The notes under the pieces: model-generated
The model's database searches: none
The model's input: only the letters and a program-made list of their open reading frames with translations
Told to the model about the DNA's origin: nothing
Made by a program: the position numbers and the translations under genes
Origin: Mangifera indica
Lineage: Eukaryota > Streptophyta > Magnoliopsida > Sapindales > Anacardiaceae
Assembly: GCF_011075055.1 (NCBI RefSeq)
Contig: NC_058144.1
Coordinates: forward strand, 12,986,138-13,050,137
Length of the DNA: 64,000 nt
Reading direction: 5' to 3'
In this document: piece after piece, positions 1 through 10,739 of the stretch
How positions within the stretch are numbered: the stretch's first letter is position 1
Layout of the letters: each line of letters opens with the position of its first letter

Positions 1-1440
1 TATTGATGGTGTCAAATAAGGGAACTTCACAAGTCAAGGAAACTAAAATTAGCATGCTCACACACTCATATGAGTTATTTAAGATGAGTAAAGATGAAAC
101 TATTAGTGACATGTTTGATAGATTTATTACTATTGTGAATGAATTGAAAAATCTTAGTAAAGTTTATACTAACCAAGAAAATGTCAAGAAACTTTTTAGG
201 TGTTTGCCTCCTTCTTGGGATCCTAAAGTGACGACAATTGAAGAAGCAAAAGATGTCAAGACTTTACCTCTTGAAGAGCTTTTAGGTTCACGTCTCACTC
301 ATGAGCTTACTATGAAGCAACGACAAATTGAAGAAGTGGAGAAGAAGAAAAAGAGCATCGCCTTCAAATCATCCATCAAAGATAATGAAAAGTTTCTAGA
401 AGAAGAAGCGGAGACATCAAATAATGAAGATGAAGACATTGCACTCTTGACTAGAAATATTGGAAAGCTTCTAAGAAATAGAAAGCTAAGAAGAAATGGA
501 AACTTCACAAAAAAGAGGCTTCTAAAGGTGAAAGAGGAGAAAACAAAGGAAAGAATAAGTTGTGTGCTATGAATGCAAGAAGCCGGGACACATCAAATAT
601 GATTGTCCTCTCCTCAAAATTGATAGATTGAAAAAGAAAGCAATGAAGGCTACGTGGGATGATAACGACGAAAGTGAATCCGAAAAGGAGGATAATAAAG
701 TAGCCAACATATGTTTTATGACAGTTACAAATAATAAGATAATTAATCTAACTCATCTAATACTTATGATGATTTAGATGATATAAATGATGGGATAGAT
801 GAAAACCCCTTATATGAAGAGTTATATGATACATTTGAAGAGATAAATAAAAAACTTGCTCTTTGTATATCTAAAAATGCAACTCCTAGAAAGAAAAATT
901 TTAACTTGGAAAAGGAAAATGAGTCTTTAAAGAAAGAAAATGAAACTCTTAACCAAAAAATATTTAAGCTTAAAGGAAATGAAAATAAAGAAAACAAGTG
1001 CTCCATTTTAAAAAAAAAAAACAAAAGTTTGAAAATGATCTTTGCATAGCTAAAAAGGAAAAAGAAATTATAGAAAGTGAAATTGAAGTTTTAAAAAAGG
1101 GAGTAAAGGATTTAAGTGAAATAGTTTTAAAATTTAAAAATGAAAAGAATATTCTTGATAAAATGCTTGGTGTACACAGGGAAGTTTTAAACAAAAGAAG
1201 ACTTGGTTATAAACCTTTTATCAAAGCAAAATACTGAAAAAATTATTTCATTAAAGTATCAACTTCAAGTGAATCAAATATAACTTGTAATTATTATGGA
1301 AATAAAGGTCATATCTCATCATTTTGCCCAATTAAAAAAAAACATCATAGAGGCACTAAGAAAGTATGGGTTTCTAAGGGAACAAAAACTAACCACTAAA
1401 GACCCAACATGATTTAGGTACCTACGACAAATTCTTGAAT
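1..1440 (+). pseudogene. Copia Gag relic (UBN2 domain, two zinc knuckles, coiled coil)
   Basis: The first part, open from the window edge to 572, matches the UBN2 Gag domain: a YELFKM segment, then LPPSWDPKV and a long charged tail. A frameshift near 560 moves the frame into a CCHC knuckle (CYECKKPGHIKYDC, from about 565). A heptad-like Lys/Glu/Leu-rich stretch (about 870-1200) is probably a coiled coil. A second knuckle near 1286-1328 reads CNYYGNKGHISSFC, so its second cysteine is tyrosine. Several stops lie between 1236 and 1440. Gag would form the particle that packages element RNA. This copy cannot make it intact. Confidence 0.82.
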
Positions 1441-2060
1441 CTCTCATTGTGTTTAGGAACCAAAAAACAAAAGGAAGAAAAGCAAATGGTTCCTCAATAG
1501 TGCTTGCTCAAGACACATGACCGGAGAGATTTCACTTTTCTCGACAATAAGCAAGAAAGATGGAGGACATGTTACCTTTAGAGACAACGCGAAGGATAAA
1601 ATTATTGGCATTGGAGATATTGGTAACAACTCTCATATTATCATTGAAAATGTTCTTTTGGTAGATAGTCTTAAGCATAATTTCCTTAGCATTAGTCAAC
1701 TATGTGATAAAGGATTTAAAGTTATTTTTGAGCCAAATAGTTGCATTATAGAAAATATGAATGATGGAAAAACAATTTGTGTAGGAAATAGAGATGGAAA
1801 TGTTTACACTATAGATGTAGAAAATGCATATCATAAAAATTTATGTTTCTCCGCATTGCATGAAAATAGTTGGTTGTGAAATAGAAAATTAGGTCATGCT
1901 AGCATGGACTTAATTTCAAAAATCTCCAAGAAAGAGCTTGTCAAAGGTCTTCCAAAATTAGATTTTGTTAAAAATAAAATTTGTGATACATGTCAATTTG
2001 ACAAACAACAAAAAAATCTTTTAAAAGTAAAACTCATATTTCCACATCTAAACCTTTACA
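1441..2060 (+). pseudogene. Copia protease and GAG-pre-integrase relic
   Basis: The protease active-site region (1487-1519) reads WFLNSACSRHMTG. The family form has Asp-Ser-Gly, so both the catalytic Asp (now Asn, codon 1496-1498) and the Gly (now Ala) are lost. The segment from 1517 continues as the usual protease C-terminus (DGGHVTFRDN, LKHNFLSISQLC). The pre-integrase zinc region follows (RKLGHASMDL ... CDTC). Just before it a tryptophan is replaced by TGA at about 1877-1879, and the first zinc-binding His is Asn. The protein is inactive on two independent grounds. Confidence 0.82.
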
Positions 2061-2766
2061 ACTTATTCATATTGATCTTTTTGGTCCTTCAAGAATCACA
2101 AGTCTAAGTGGAAAACATTATGCTTTTGTTATTGTTGATGATTTTTCAAGATTCATTTGAGTACTTTTTCAAGATTCATTTGAGTACTTTTTCTTGCATC
2201 AAAAGATGAAGCCCTTCATGCATTTTCAAAATTTGTCAAGAAAATACAAAAGGAAAAAAAAATGCATATTTCTTACTTTAGAAATGATCATGGAGGAGAA
2301 TTTGAAAATCATTTATTTGAAAACTTTTGTGATGAGCATGATATTGAACATCAATTCTCTTGTCCTAGAATTCCTTAACAAAATGGTGTTGTTGAAAGAA
2401 AGAATAGGACAATTCAAGAGATGGCTAGAACCATATTAAATAAAAAAACTTTACCTCAATATTTTTGGGCAGAAGCCATAAAAACCTCATGTTATATTTT
2501 AAATCGTATTTTAATAAGACCATCTTTAGATAAAACTCCATATGAATTTTGGAAAAACAAAAAACCAAATATTTGTTATTTTAAAGTTTTTGGTTGCAAA
2601 TGTTTTATTTTGAACACAAAAGAAAATTTAGGAAAATTTGATTCAAAATCGGACATTGGCATTTTTTTTAGATATTCATCATCTAGTAAAACATATAGAG
2701 TATTTAACAAAAGGACACTAATAGTCGAAGAATCTATGCATGACATTTTTTATCAATCTAATCTTT
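2061..2766 (+). pseudogene. Copia integrase relic (rve domain)
   Basis: Integrase core motifs are readable across several frames: HIDLFGPSR (about 2070), IVDDFSRF (about 2130), NDHGGEFEN (about 2285) and VVERKNRTIQEMART (about 2390). The C-terminal part is open from 2421 to 2766 (ILNKKTLPQYFWAEA, FKVFGCKCF, GIFFRYS). A 23-bp tandem duplication at 2142-2187 shifts the frame, and further stops are present. Integrase joins element cDNA to chromosomal DNA. This copy cannot encode a full protein. Confidence 0.82.
2142..2187 (+). repeat. 23-bp tandem duplication inside the integrase relic
   Basis: The 23 bases at 2142-2164 are repeated exactly at 2165-2187. Because 23 is not a multiple of three, the duplication by itself shifts the integrase frame. 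Confidence 0.9.
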
Positions 2767-3399
2767 AACTAGTGTGCAAGTTGATATTGATGATGATCAA
2801 GTTAAGAATGGAAACCAAACAAAAATTCATGATTCACCAAATGATGTTAAGGATGAAACAAAACAAGAGCCAAAACATGAAGAAGATAAAGATAAAGATC
2901 TTCCTAAGGCTTGGAGGTATGCAAATACTCATCCTAAAGAATTAATTATTGGTTAGAAAAATCAAGGTGTTAAAACTAGATCATCCTTTAATCGTTGTAA
3001 TAATTTTGCATTTTTTTCACAATTTAAACCAAAAACATTTTATGATGTATTAAATGATGAGTTTTGGATTTTAGCCATGTAAGAGGAACTAAATCAATTT
3101 GAAAGAAACAATGTTTATGAACTAGTCCCACGTCTAGATCATTAATCTATTATTGGCACAAATGGGTTTTTAGAAACAAGATGGATGAATCCAGAGTGGT
3201 TGTTAGAAATAAAGCTAGATTAGTGGCTCAAGGCTACAACCAAGAAGAGGGAACAAATTTTGAAGAAAATTTTGCACTGGTAGTTAGACTAGAATCCATT
3301 AGAATGCTTTAGGTATTTGCATGTTCTAAAAATTTTATTTTATATCAAATGGATGTTAAAAGTGCTTTCTTAAATGGATTTATCATGGAGGAAGTTTAT
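2767..3399 (+). pseudogene. Copia reverse transcriptase relic, N-terminal part
   Basis: After an acidic linker (2774-2956) the RVT_2 start is recognisable in broken frames: [49 protein letters not shown], then YQMDVKSAFLNGF and EEVY ending at 3399. The next codons lie on the far side of the solo LTR at 5735, so the two halves were once contiguous. Stops replace several Gln and Trp codons. Confidence 0.83.
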
Positions 3400-4067
3400 T
3401 GTAACATCCCTCCCTAGTAGTACTACCCACCGAAGAAGAAATGTTACGAATTAATATTCGTAGCGTCTATTTTTTTTTCTTTTTAAAAATACTTTACAAT
3501 AAACGCATCATTAAAAGTGTTTAGGAAGTATTCCAAGAAAACTAAAAATCTGGAAGCGAACAAAAGATGTATATACTCATATGAAGACTCATTTGAAAGT
3601 ATCTGAAAACAGGGAGTAATCATATGTAACTGTACCATAATCTCAAAAAGTCAAAAGTCGATAAAAACATGCCACTGTATGCAAGTAATATAAACCAGAG
3701 ATAACCTGCTCCAGCCGGATCTATCTACGCTGACCTGACCCTGCCTCGCAGCTACCTCGATCACCTGTACCTGCAATCAGGAAAGAAAAGGGAGTGAGTG
3801 ATAAGAACACTCAATAAGGGGAAAGAATCAAGTAAACTATCCTTTTTTTTTTTTCCTGTTCTAACTCACTTTTGGGACTCAACCTCACATCTTAACCTTT
3901 ATAAGAGATTGAGGGGATAATTTAGTTCACTCTTTACTATTTGGGTCATACTTTGTCCTATCTGGTGTCTATTTAATACTTTCTGGAAGCTAACTATAGG
4001 GATTTGGCACTTTTCTAAGCTCAAGCTCTTTTTCTTTCACTACACTATTTCTGAATCTGAATTGAGC

Positions 4068-4170
4068 TCTACTGCGAGCATGCTTTACTGCGAGCGGACC
4101 CTACTAGGGGTCTATGTCCTACTACGGACGTGTCCTACTGCGGACGTGCCCTACTGCGGGCGGTGTAGTG
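4068..4170. repeat. Short GC-rich repeat cluster in the solo LTR
   Basis: The motif TACTGCGGRCG with variants recurs five or six times within about 100 bases, in an otherwise AT-rich LTR. Degenerate versions occur at equivalent places in the LTR copies near 45350, 55830 and 58310. Confidence 0.7.
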
Positions 4171-4287
4171 GAAAGTGCCCCCTCATAGTTTATAGCATGC
4201 ATGCGGGTCTTATATCTTACTAATTTTGCTTCCATTTAAATTTATTCATAACGCACCAGACATTACTCTTGAGACGACCCCTAAATC

Positions 4288-4428
4288 TTGAGCCTTAAAT
4301 TCTTTTTCTTGTTTTTCTTTCTTTTTATTTTCTTCTTTTCTTTCCTTTCCTTTCCTTTCCTTTCCCTTCCTTTCTTTCCTTCTTCCTTTTCTTTCTTTCT
4401 TTCTTTCTTTCTTTCTTTCCTTCTTGCC
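4288..4428 (+). repeat. Pyrimidine (TTTC/TTCCT) microsatellite
   Basis: Long stretches of TTTCC and CTTT repeats, almost pure pyrimidine on the + strand. Open frames through it are low-complexity Phe/Leu/Ser runs and are not coding. Confidence 0.9.
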
Positions 4429-4442
4429 CAGAATTATGAAAC

Positions 4443-5036
4443 ACTGTTCACAGAACAGTCATTTAACAGGGCAGCCTTCTTTTTCATACAATTTAACATC
4501 CCAAACGGTTTCTAATTCATACAAGCTATATATCGTTGAAAAGCGGATTCAAAGGTCTTTCCAACGAGCTATAATAACACTCATAATTCAATAGATAAGG
4601 CAGTCAAAACGTGAGCTAAACTCAGTGATAAAATTACGACATACTGTTCACAGAACAGACATTTAGCAGGGCAGCATTCTTTTCATACGATTTAACAGCC
4701 CAAACGGTTTCTAATTCATACAAACTTTATATCGTTGAAAAGAGGATTCAAAGATCTTTCCAAAAAGCTATAATAACACTCATAATTCATTCAATCAGGC
4801 AGTCAAAACAGCAGATAAACTCAGTGGCAAAAACTGCCTCCCCTGTTTATTTGATAAAGCAGTCCTTTCGGTTTATACAATCTTTAACAGTCCAAATGAT
4901 CTCTAATTCATACAAGCTATATATCATTGGAAAGATCATTCAAAGAGCTTTCCAACAAGATATAATAGCACTCATAATTCATCAAATAAGGCAGCCAAAA
5001 CATGGGACGAACTCAGTGGCAAAAACTGTAAATATT
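4443..5036. repeat. Three tandem repeats of about 190-200 bp in the solo LTR
   Basis: Three similar units begin near 4443, 4643 and 4831. Each contains ACTGTTCACAGAACAG or a variant, CTAATTCATACAAGCTATAT, a TTCAAAG...CTTTCCAA block and ATAATAACACTCATAATTCA. Divergence between units is moderate, so the array is not recent. Confidence 0.85.
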
Positions 5037-5625
5037 ATGTAACTTTCTGCCATGAACAAAATCACATACATAGACATCCCAAATGGCAAAACAATATTCC
5101 TCAACATCAAAATCAACATTTATAACATAGATCTAAGGAACCAAAAGCCTAAAACATGTGACATATCAAGGAGGAAACTCCTTACCTTGTTTCAAGCCAA
5201 ATCTTTGTAAGTTGGTTTCCTCCTCTTTGTTTTGCTTCCTTTATCACCAAGACAACTTTAAATCAATACCAAAACACACTAATATATTCACATAACATGC
5301 ATATAAACATAGATGAAAGGGAAAGGAAGAAGATCTTTGGTTACCAAAGCTTCCAAGGTGCTTTTCTTTTTTTCTTTTTATTTTATCTTCCAATATCTCT
5401 TCAATTTCTTCCTTTGGCTTCACAAAACAAAAGAAAAGAACATGAAAGGAGGCTGGCTGCTGGAGCTTACGGGAGAAGAAGATGATAGAAAAATAATGGG
5501 ATGAGATGCCTTTGTTGACTTTACTCTCCCTTTATCTAAACTTTATCTCCCTTTTTCTCTTTCCTTTTTTTTTTTTGGTTTTCTTTTTGTATTTATTTAC
5601 ATATGTATATTTATATAAATGCACC

Positions 5626-5630
<5 letters not shown>

Positions 5631-5660
<30 letters not shown>
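5631..5660. repeat. (AT)15 microsatellite
   Basis: Uninterrupted AT dinucleotides in the distal part of the solo LTR. Likely length-polymorphic. Confidence 0.95.
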
Positions 5661-5663
<3 letters not shown>

Positions 5664-5739
5664 AAACATTGGAAGTATCGCAAAACAGGGTTAAAAGACG
5701 TAAATGCCCCTGGAACATACCTGAGGGTATTACATTTAT

Positions 5740-6200
5740 GTTGAACAACCTCTCAGGTTTGAAAGTCATGATTTCCCAAACCATGTTTTTAAACTTCAAA
5801 AAGCTCTTTATGGTTTAAAACAAGCACCTCAAACATGGTATGAACGTTTGAGTAAATTCTTGCTTGAAAATGCTTTTGCATTGAAAAAGTGGATATTACA
5901 TTGTTTATTAAGAGAAAAGAAAATAATATGCTTTTGGTTCAAAATTTATGTTGATGATATCATTTTTGGATCTACTAATGCCTCTTTGTGTGAAGAATTT
6001 TCTAATCTCCTAAGCAAAGAATTTGAAATGAGCATGATGGGAAGTATTTTCTCTGACTTAATATCAAGCAAAGCAAAAAGGGTATCTTCATCAACCAATC
6101 TTCATACATCAAGGACTTATTAAAAAAGTTTGGCATGGAAAGACTAAAAGCCTCAAGTACACCAATGAGTTCAACTATCAAACTCACCAAAGATGAAAGT
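5740..6200 (+). pseudogene. Copia reverse transcriptase relic, C-terminal part
   Basis: This is the continuation of the split RT: FKLQKALYGLKQAPQTWYERL in shifted frames near 5790-5850, then the catalytic YVDD box at 5947-5958 (KIYVDDIIFGS), then SKEFEMSMMG. The two catalytic aspartates are kept. Frameshifts near 5850 and 6040 and missing residues before YVDD disable the gene. Confidence 0.85.
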
Positions 6201-6886
6201 GGGCAAAATGTTGATGTTAAAATGTATAAAGGTATGATTGACTCTCTTTTATATTTAACCACTAGTAAACCCAATATTATGTTTAGTGTATGCTTATGTG
6301 CTCGATTCCAATCATGTCCCAAGGTATCTCATTTAAAAGCCTTTAAAAGAATCTTCAAATTTTTACATGGCACTAGATTTTTAGGTTTGTGGTATCCTAG
6401 AAAAACTTCTTTTAACCTAGTAAGCTATTCGGATGTCGACTTTGCCGGGAGCCAAGTCGATAGAAAAAGTACTAGCGATACTTGTCATTTTCTAGGACAT
6501 GCATTAGTTTCATGGTTTTCAAGAAAACAAAACTCTCTAGTTTTATCGACCACAGTAGCGGAATATATTGTTGCCGGTAGTTGTTGTGCCCAAGCCTTGT
6601 GGATGTAACAAACCCTTAGGGATATGAAGTTAGCCTATCTAAAACTCCAATCTTGTGTGACAACACAAATGCTATTAGCTTAACCAAAAATCCCATTCAA
6701 CATTCTCGAACCAAGCATATAGAAATTAGATATCATTTTATTCGAGACCATGTTCAAAAGGGTGATATTTGTCTTGACTTTGTATTCACCGAAATTCAAC
6801 TTGCGGACATTTTTACAAAACCTCTTGGGGAAAAATGTTTTTGCAAAATTAGAGGTGAACTTGGGATTATAGAATCACCACATTAG
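6135..6886 (+). pseudogene. Copia RNase H relic and pol C-terminus
   Basis: Motifs in order: MIDSLLYLTTSKPNIMFSVC (6220-6300), YSDVDFAGSQVDRKST (about 6425), VSWFSRKQNSLVLSTT...AEY (6510-6575), a stop at 6606-6608, then CDNTNAISLTKNPIQHSR TKHIEIRYHFIRDHV and ADIFTKPL (6653-6830). The ending at 6884-6886 is near the usual pol C-terminus. RNase H removes template RNA during cDNA synthesis. Confidence 0.85.
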
Positions 6887-7680
6887 CATTTGCACTTAAA
6901 TATTATTATAGAATCATCAAAATTAGTGGATGAATTGAAAATGTCAATATATGTTTTATGCATCATTTTAATGTTTGATCGTATTTGATGTTTCCTCTTG
7001 TATCCATTATTTTTGCATTTTTTTCTCTTAATGTGTTTGATTTAATTTTCATCATATTTTGCATTAAATTACATTTTTTTTAATCAATAGTGCATAATTG
7101 AATCATTTGAACTCATTTATGTTCAAATTGAAATCACCAAATGCATAAAAAAATTAACAAGGATTTTGCAAATTCAGCTGTAGAATTGCAAAATTCGGTC
7201 CATCGAATCAACTGAATCAGGCGTATAAGGGCAAACCAAAGGCTTGATTTTCTTTTTCAAAATCCTTAAGCTTTCTTCCCTTTTTCTCTCAACCAAATGC
7301 TCCAAGCTCACCATAATCCACTTTAAACTCAAAATTTTTGCTCTCAATCACTTCCCCACATCATTTCTACTTGTTTTAAGCCAAAATCCCCTTCCAAAAA
7401 CACCACATTTTGCCCTAAATTCCCCCAAATCTCATTAAACCCTAAACCCTAGCTTTTTAAATTTCATCCAAAATTCCAAAATTTTGTTAATTTTTCATCA
7501 GATTGACTACAAAATCATCACTTCTAGCATCATTCTTCCAAGTTCCAAGCATCAATTTTTCAATATTGGCTTCATATAAAAAACCTCCAAAATTCCATAT
7601 CCATTTTCGATTTTATTCATAAAAACACCCCTTACAATCGACTGTTACCACTGTCATTTTATCATCATTTTCAATTATGG
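6887..7680 (+). other. Non-coding spacer between pol and env-position ORF
   Basis: AT-rich, no supportable ORF. It includes a C-rich, Phe/Pro-biased stretch and the telo-box-like AAACCCTAAACCCTAG at 7437-7452. Such boxes are common in plant promoters and leaders, so this could be part of a leader for the downstream ORF. Confidence 0.6.
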
Positions 7681-8903
7681 TGTGCACTTAGTTTTTAATG
7701 TATCTCTAGCCACTTCAACATTTTTAGCCCCTAAGTTTTAGCCATGTACCACTCAACCAAGCTAATGAAAGGAATGAGGGAAAAACTCTATGCAAGTCAA
7801 AAGAACCTTTGCCATCTCCAATTTGGCCTAACTTTACTTTTGGGTGCACTCCTATTACTTGCATCCAAGGCCTTAATGAAATAGAAGCTTAAATGAGTCC
7901 AGGAAGCCAACTACAAGCCCACTTTGAAGCCTAAGTAGATGAGGCAGCCACTCATCACTTAAATTGGAGCCCAAGATGCCATAAAGCCCATTTAGTTGAA
8001 TTGCAACTAAAAACGAAGTAAGTAACTTTAGTTGGTGGACATAGTTCCACTTTTTAGGGAAAATTGTTCCTTTTTGTTATTTTCTTCATCAATATGGTAT
8101 GACTTTAGTTTATTTGATTGGTCAAGCTTAAATGAAAGGCATAACTTACTTGTCTAATTAATGCTCATTTTGTCGCCACTTCCTCTTGTATATAAGAGTG
8201 GCTTTTTTACTTGTAAACTTTAAACTCCTTTGATAGTAAAGTTTTCAAGCAAAGTTTTGTAGCTTTTCTTTCTTTATTTGTTCCTTTATTCAATTCATCT
8301 TAGAGGAAGAATTGGTGGTGGAAGATCCCAAGGTTTGTGGAACTTTCCTTTATGCCTTGGTTAATTTTCTTGTTACCCTTAAAATCCAAAGTGTAAAGGT
8401 GTGAATGTGTATTGTATGCCTCGGATACTGTTCACAGTGTATGATTTTGCAATTTCCAGTTTTTTCCAACAAACTTTGAGACAAGTTTTGAATGCCTTGT
8501 TGATTGAGTTGTGATTGCTATTATATACCATTAGAAAGCTCTTTGAATGTATTTTCTATTTATATATAATTTGTATGATTTGGAGGTCATTTGATTGATT
8601 AAAATTGAAAGACAAATTGCTACTATGTCGTATGAACAGTAATTTCCAGAATTGAGTTTATATGTTGTTGTATTGTCTTGATGGAAATGCACCAATTTTC
8701 TAATCCGGGTTTGTTTATGCAAAATTATGATTCTGTCCTTGTACGTACATTTGACGTAGCTTTCCATTTCATCACATGTCATCATGTTTTGTGTAGTATT
8801 TCCTCTATTGCTCTCTGTTTTATCTTTTAAAATTTTCAGTTTGCAATTTGTTAGCATAGGTCGTTAGATTTTGTGTGTTTATTGTGTATATTCTCATATT
8901 TTG
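7681..8903. mobile_element. Candidate 1.2-kb insertion (LTR-like) at the env-position start codon
   Basis: CAATTATGG occurs at 7672-7680 and again at 8904-8912, where its ATG is the start of the env-position ORF. The stretch between has a TATA-like TATATAAG at about 8188 followed by a T-rich region, as in LTR promoters. Its distal third (8416-8660) resembles, in inverted orientation, the repeats of the solo LTR at 4443-5036. The ends are not a clean TG...CA pair if all nine bases are a target duplication, so the element type is unproven. Confidence 0.42.
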
Positions 8904-8908
8904 CAATT

Positions 8909-10172
8909 ATGGTTAACACTCGTCGTAGTAGTGTTAGGCATGCCCTTAGGTCATCTAGAAATGTCAGAACTAGATCTTTAGCACCTATCGATCAAGTTGA
9001 GCCTTTAGAGACTCCCTTTGATCAGACTCATTTTCGTTCTACCCAAGTTGTTGTGACTTATGTTGATCGTTATAGTCGTCATGGTTTGTACAAAACTCGT
9101 CGAATTAATTTTAATTTGTTAGCGTAATTCAACCTTATGACTCTTTTTGATAGATTCAAATGGACTCGTTTTGTCACATTAGAAGGTTATGTTTATCCTA
9201 CATTTGTTCGTGAATTTTATGTGAACATAGAGTTTGATCAGCTTCATAATGAAGCCACCTTTTTTGTCCGAGGCCACGATATTCATTTCTCTCCTACTAG
9301 CCTTCGTGTCACCTTGGATGTTCTTGTTGTTCGTGGCCCTTTTTTTTCCCTTCGAGGGTGGCATTTCACTGACCCATTATATCTTGATGCCCTTCGAGCT
9401 ATGACGGGCAATCTTGACCATGATGTAGTTACTCATTCGCCCTATAGGCATCTCATTCCATCTACTCATCTCCTTCATAATATTATCGGCTATACTCTTA
9501 TGTCGAAATCTGGTCATTTTAGTGAAGTCAAAATAGTTGACTTCTATCTCCTCTTGCATCTCCTCCAAGGGTCTCCTATAGACCTTTGTCATGTCATTTT
9601 TGATCTGATAGTCTTTACTCTCTCTCATCGCACCCATCTTTTACCTTATGCACCCATCATCACATTCATTCTTTCAGAGGTGGGAGTTTCCTTCCTTGAG
9701 GAGCCATATGTTGAGCTAATTGTTGATCTATATACTCTTTGAAACCTCTGTGCTATGGGCTTTCGTCAGCACAATGATGTATGGCATCACATTTTTTAGA
9801 TAGTATCTAGTAGCGATAAGGCTATCGATGATCTAGGCGTTGATATTGATGTTGAGCCCTAGGCACCTGATGCTCCAACTGATGACCTTGATACCAATGA
9901 CAATGATGCTGAGGTAGATAAAGATCGAGATTCATTCGAGTTACAAGTGTGTCCTTCTGACAAAAGATCTACGATGGCTACTAGAGCGAGTTCCCACTAC
10001 CTCAACTGTTAATCCTATCTCTCTTTTATCTGTTGAGCTTATCGATCTTCGTGCTAAGGTTCTCTCTGATTTTGCTATTGTTCGTGCTAGCATTGTCGAT
10101 CTTCAAGCCAAGCTTAAGGGTGGCATAAATGAGCTTCTTCGTCGTTTTCCTCCGCCTCCGCCTCATTATTAG
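8909..10172 (+). pseudogene. Env-position ORF of the Maximus-type element (putative plant transposon protein)
   Basis: From ATG at 8909 the frame runs through 9742 with one TAA at 9125-9127. It starts basic (MVNTRRSSVRHALRSSR). The middle (about 9140-9740) has WTRFVTLEGYVYPTFVREFY and FVRGHDIHFSPTSL, which resemble the plant domain called putative plant transposon protein (I believe Pfam PF20167). After more stops an acidic, then helical, tail ends in a proline run (RRFPPPPPHY). Its position between pol and the polypurine tract matches the extra ORF of SIRE-type elements. I see no signal peptide or clear membrane span, so an envelope role is not shown. Confidence 0.68.
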
Positions 10173-10725
10173 TTTATCTCTATTTTTCATTATATTTTTG
10201 TTATGTAGGGACTTTCCTTATATACTCTTATTTTGTTGATTATCTCTATTTAGACATTGTCTTCATGCATTGATGTGGTTATGGATGATTATCGATATAT
10301 TTAGACATTGTCTTTATGCTTATTTTTGGGCCATTTTGGTGATCATTTGTTTTTACATTATTTCTACATGTTAGTTTTCTTTTGTCTCCTTGATTATATC
10401 ATTTTTATACATTGTTTGATTGACGATTGACGCTATGGATACTTTGATGTGGTTATGAAAGATTATGAGGATATATATTTGATTATGATGCAATATTTTA
10501 TTGACGTTGTGGAATTGTGGATATTTTGATGAGAATATATTTGATTGATGAGATTAATGTTGGATATATTATTATTTGCATATATTCAGGGGGAGGAAAC
10601 TTGATTTTTTAAGGCGAACTCTTGCAAAATTTCTCTAAAAATCAAGTGTTTCTTAACTTCAAGGAATTACATTTATTGATATATTTTATAAAATTTCTTG
10701 AAGTGCAAATGTGTTTGTTATCATC
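10173..10725 (+). other. AT-rich non-coding tail before the polypurine tract
   Basis: No ORF of substance. It contains several short GATTATG/GATATATTT-type repeats (10260-10560). Confidence 0.6.
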
Positions 10726-10738
10726 AAAAAAGGGGAGA
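10726..10738 (+). promoter_or_regulatory. Polypurine tract
   Basis: AAAAAAGGGGAGA lies immediately before the 3' LTR start TGTTGACTC. This is the second-strand primer site expected for a copia element. Confidence 0.85.
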
Positions 10739-10739
10739 T

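Larger units (their letters stand above)
3400..5734. mobile_element. Solo LTR (2335 bp) of a Ty3/gypsy-like element, TSD TTTAT
   Basis: The insertion starts TGTAACATCCC and ends GGGTATTACA, an inverted-repeat pair of LTR type. TTTAT at 3395-3399 is repeated at 5735-5739. Removing the insertion and one TTTAT rejoins the RT reading frame across EVY|VEQP. There is no internal region, so it is a solo LTR. Length and termini resemble Tekay/Del-type gypsy LTRs; this is a family-level inference. The ends are nearly symmetrical, so they do not fix orientation. The comparison with 8416-8660 hints at minus orientation. Confidence 0.88.

Noticed and set aside
4288..4515. 75-codon Phe/Ser/Leu frame
   Set aside because: Low-complexity TTTC microsatellite inside the solo LTR.
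7437..7452. Telomere-like AAACCCTAAACCCTAG
   Set aside because: Only about two units; read as a telo-box in a leader, not an interstitial telomere.
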